Assembly: GCA_000381565.1 (NCBI GenBank) | Contig: KB906725.1 | Location: 339,727 to 403,726, forward strand | DNA: 64,000 nt | Direction of reading: 5' to 3' | Source: Oxalobacteraceae bacterium AB_14 | GTDB lineage: Bacteria > Pseudomonadota > Gammaproteobacteria > Burkholderiales > Burkholderiaceae_D | Shown here: in pieces, positions 61,925 to 64,000 of the stretch | Layout: each line of letters opens with the position of its first letter | Numbering within the stretch: the first letter of the stretch is position 1 | Position numbers and translations under genes: made by a program | The notes under the pieces: generated by a model | What the model saw: the letters and a program-made list of their open reading frames with translations, nothing else | Databases searched by the model: none | Told to the model about the DNA's origin: nothing

Positions 61925-64000
61925 CTAGTCGCGCAGCGCCTGCGCCGGCGCGATGCGCATCGCCGCCAGCGTGTGGCGGGCGGTGGCCAGCGCCACGATC
62001 AGCAGCGTGAACGCCAGCGCCGCCGCCGGCGCCCAGCCGCCCAGCGGCGTGCGCGCCGCGAAGCCCGCCAGATAGCGTTCGATGGCCAGCCAGGCCAGCG
62101 GCAGCCCGGCTGCTGCTGCGGCCATCGTCAGCAACAGGAACTCGCGGCTGACCAGCACCGCGATCGCCCTGCGGCCGGCGCCGTGCAGCTTGCGCAGCAC
62201 GATCTCGCGCGCGCGGCGCTGCACGCTGTGCGCCGCCAGCACGTAGATGCCGAAGGCGGCCAGCGCGAACACCACCGCCGTGGCGCAGGCCAGCAGCCTG
62301 GCCATGCGCACATCGTCGGCATAGGCCTGCGCGTAGTAGCTGCCGGCCCGGCGTATCACCGGTTCGCTGGCGGGGAAGTAGCGGCTCCAGGCGGCGGCGA
62401 TGTCCCGTTCCAGCGCGGCGCGGCCTTGCGCATCCGGCGCGGCGCGCATGCGCACCGTCAGCAGCCGATTGTCCCTGGCGATCCGGTACATGGTCGGCCG
62501 CACCGGATCGCGCAGCGTTTCCCAACGCAGGTCGGGCGTCACGCCGGCGACGCGGAACTGCGTGCCGCCGATGCGCTGCCCCACCGCTTGCTGCGCGGAC
62601 GGCCAGCCCAGCGCCCGCACCGCCGCCTGGTTGAGCACGACGTTCTGCTCGCCGTCGATGGCAGCTGCTTCAATGTGCGGGTCGAACAGGCGTCCGGCCA
62701 AGGCATTCAGGCCATAGACGTTGAAGAAATCCGGTCCGACAAAATGCACCGACAGCGCTGCGCTGCTGCCGTCCACACGCTTGACCATATCGCTGCCATG
62801 GGTGCCGGTCTTGTCGTCGCGGCCCGGCACGTCGCGGCTGTCCGCCACGCCGGCCACGCCGGGCAGTTGCGCGATGGCGTCGCGCAGCGCGCGGGCGGCG
62901 GGATTGTCGCGCAGGTTTTCCGCCATCTCCACCACCAGCAGCGGCTCGGGATCGAAGCCCGGCGGCGCCTTTGCCGCGAACTGCGTCTGCCACAAGATCG
63001 CCAGCGCCACGCTGCCCATGCACATCGCCGCGCCGAACTGCACCGCCGTCAGGCCACGGCGCAGCCACGCGCCGCTGGCGGTCTCGCCGCTGCGGTGGGC
63101 CAGGGTGATGCCCATGTCGACGCCGCGCGCCAGCCAGCCCGGATAGACGCCGGCCGCCGCGCCGACCAGCGCGCCGGCCAGCAGGCACACGCCGATCGCC
63201 GCCGGCGTGAACATGCCGTCCAGGCGGCGCTCCAGCAGGTCGGAGGCCAGCGGCAGCAGCAGCCAGGCCAGCAGCACGCCCAGCGCGGCGGCGGCCACCG
63301 ACAGCAGCATCGATTCGGCCATGAACTGCGCCAGCAGCTGGCGCGTGCTGGCGCCCAGCACGCGGCGCACCGCGATCTCGCGCTGGCGGCGCAAGGTGCG
63401 CACCGTCGCCAGGTTGACGTAGTTGACCACGGCGAGCAGCAGTATCAGCAGGCCGGTGGCGCCGAGCGCCAGCACCACGCGCATGTCGCCGCGCGGGCCG
63501 GTGCCCATGGTGTTGGCGACGCTGCGGTCGAAGTAGGCGTCGGCCAGCGGACCGAGGCCGATATCGACCATCTTGCGCTGGCCCAGCGCCGCCTTCATCT
63601 CAGGCGTGGCCAGGCTGGCCCACGGCGCGTGGTCGATCGCATCCTGCAGCGCCCGTTGCAAGGCCTGCGGACTGACGCCCTGGCCGGTCTTGACGTAGAT
63701 GCGGCCGCCGATGCCCATCCAGTTCGACAGCGCGTCCTGGCGCTCCTTCTCCGGCCACAGCGCGCTGCCCACGCCGACCAGCGCGTTGAATTGCAGCGTG
63801 CTGTTGGCCGGCCGGTCCGCCAGCAAGGCCCGTACTTGCAGCGCCTGGCGATTGATCTCGATGGTGCGTCCCAGCGCCGGCGTGGCGCCGAACAGGCGCA
63901 GCGCGGTCTGCTCGGTCACGGCCAGGCCGTCGGGTTGGGTCAGCGCCGCGCGCAGGTCGCCGGCCAGCGCCGGCAGGCCGCTGATCGACTGGAACGCCGG
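61925..64000 (-). CDS. MacB/FtsX-type ABC transporter permease (N-terminus beyond window)
   Basis: 691 codons are visible on the minus strand, with no stop before the right edge, so the 5' end is outside. The GTG at 63919 is internal. The visible part starts in a MacB-type periplasmic domain. The first FtsX core (LLILLLAVVNYVNLATVRTLRRQREIAVRRVLGAS) and further helices are followed by a second periplasmic domain. The C-terminal core is VFALAAFGIYVLAAHSVQRRAREIVLRKLHGAGRR. This is the ADOP-like long form. The cargo is unknown; the partner ATPase is not in the window. Confidence 0.9.
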   Translation of the reverse strand, partial: PAFQSISGLPALAGDLRAALTQPDGLAVTEQTALRLFGATPALGRTIEINRQALQVRALLADRPANSTLQFNALVGVGSALWPEKERQDALSNWMGIGGRIYVKTGQGVSPQALQRALQDAIDHAPWASLATPEMKAALGQRKMVDIGLGPLADAYFDRSVANTMGTGPRGDMRVVLALGATGLLILLLAVVNYVNLATVRTLRRQREIAVRRVLGASTRQLLAQFMAESMLLSVAAAALGVLLAWLLLPLASDLLERRLDGMFTPAAIGVCLLAGALVGAAAGVYPGWLARGVDMGITLAHRSGETASGAWLRRGLTAVQFGAAMCMGSVALAILWQTQFAAKAPPGFDPEPLLVVEMAENLRDNPAARALRDAIAQLPGVAGVADSRDVPGRDDKTGTHGSDMVKRVDGSSAALSVHFVGPDFFNVYGLNALAGRLFDPHIEAAAIDGEQNVVLNQAAVRALGWPSAQQAVGQRIGGTQFRVAGVTPDLRWETLRDPVRPTMYRIARDNRLLTVRMRAAPDAQGRAALERDIAAAWSRYFPASEPVIRRAGSYYAQAYADDVRMARLLACATAVVFALAAFGIYVLAAHSVQRRAREIVLRKLHGAGRRAIAVLVSREFLLLTMAAAAAGLPLAWLAIERYLAGFAARTPLGGWAPAAALAFTLLIVALATARHTLAAMRIAPAQALRD

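Overview
The window is 64 kb of a GC-rich betaproteobacterial chromosome, most likely from the Oxalobacteraceae (Massilia, Duganella, Janthinobacterium and relatives). The basis is protein character and gene order: argB, tRNA-Thr, HAD nucleotidase, slmA and a fused pabBC lie together, and EttA, RarD and Kup are neighbours. Dispersed paired palindromes (REP-like) lie between genes. There is no rRNA, no CRISPR array and no obvious prophage. Most of the window is ordinary chromosomal coding sequence in short operons.

Layout. 1-1617: a truncated AraC regulator, a glutathione transferase and a small lipoprotein. 1610-8262: a compact polyamine and membrane cluster. On the minus strand, DUF350, SPFH, DUF4178, a Gly-rich peptide and SAM decarboxylase are translationally linked. 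Divergent from it are a membrane-anchored aminopropyltransferase and a FAD oxidoreductase. 8275-11838: PPK2, succinate-semialdehyde dehydrogenase, an internally deleted PHB-depolymerase-like protein and a glutathione peroxidase. 11919-13209: a lower-GC module of two paralogous small proteins followed by a zeta-toxin-like kinase. 13172-20797: a rhodanese/FtrA pair, a solute-binding protein, DUF1428, GNAT, PabBC, SlmA, a pyrimidine nucleotidase, TraB/GumN and tRNA-Thr. 20797-27129: argB, then an ECF sigma factor, a small zinc-finger protein, a CWC protein, a hybrid histidine kinase and an HD-GYP response regulator. 27131-35463: YciI/TetR, a PHB-depolymerase-family esterase with a ribbon-helix-helix regulator, DUF1289/MBL, nitronate monooxygenase, an amidohydrolase, a membrane AraC protein and a purine phosphoribosyltransferase. 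35553-44595: a seven-gene operon of two acyl-CoA ligases and a complete branched-chain-type ABC transporter, with a divergent Crp/Fnr regulator. 45111-52013: aminopeptidase P, MgtC, DUF924, DUF2520, AlkB and an outer-membrane protein with a striking regulatory region.

The main accessory element is at 52091-56087. It is an AT-rich insert between two terminators that holds one large gene: a TIR domain, a P-loop-like NTPase core and a helical C-terminus. That is the architecture of NLR-like anti-phage proteins. It has been split by a 1430-bp ISL3-family insertion sequence with 33-bp inverted repeats and a perfect 8-bp target duplication. Joining the flanks restores one 789-residue reading frame. 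After it come ettA, rarD, kup, a lipoprotein with two FKBP domains and an FtsX/MacB-type permease that runs off the right edge.

Best leads for new biology: the IS-split TIR-NTPase; the two-paralogue plus zeta-kinase module; the SpeD/DUF4178/SPFH/DUF350 cluster facing a membrane aminopropyltransferase; and the CTTAAG-N5 repeat promoter and nested leader hairpin upstream of the outer-membrane protein gene.
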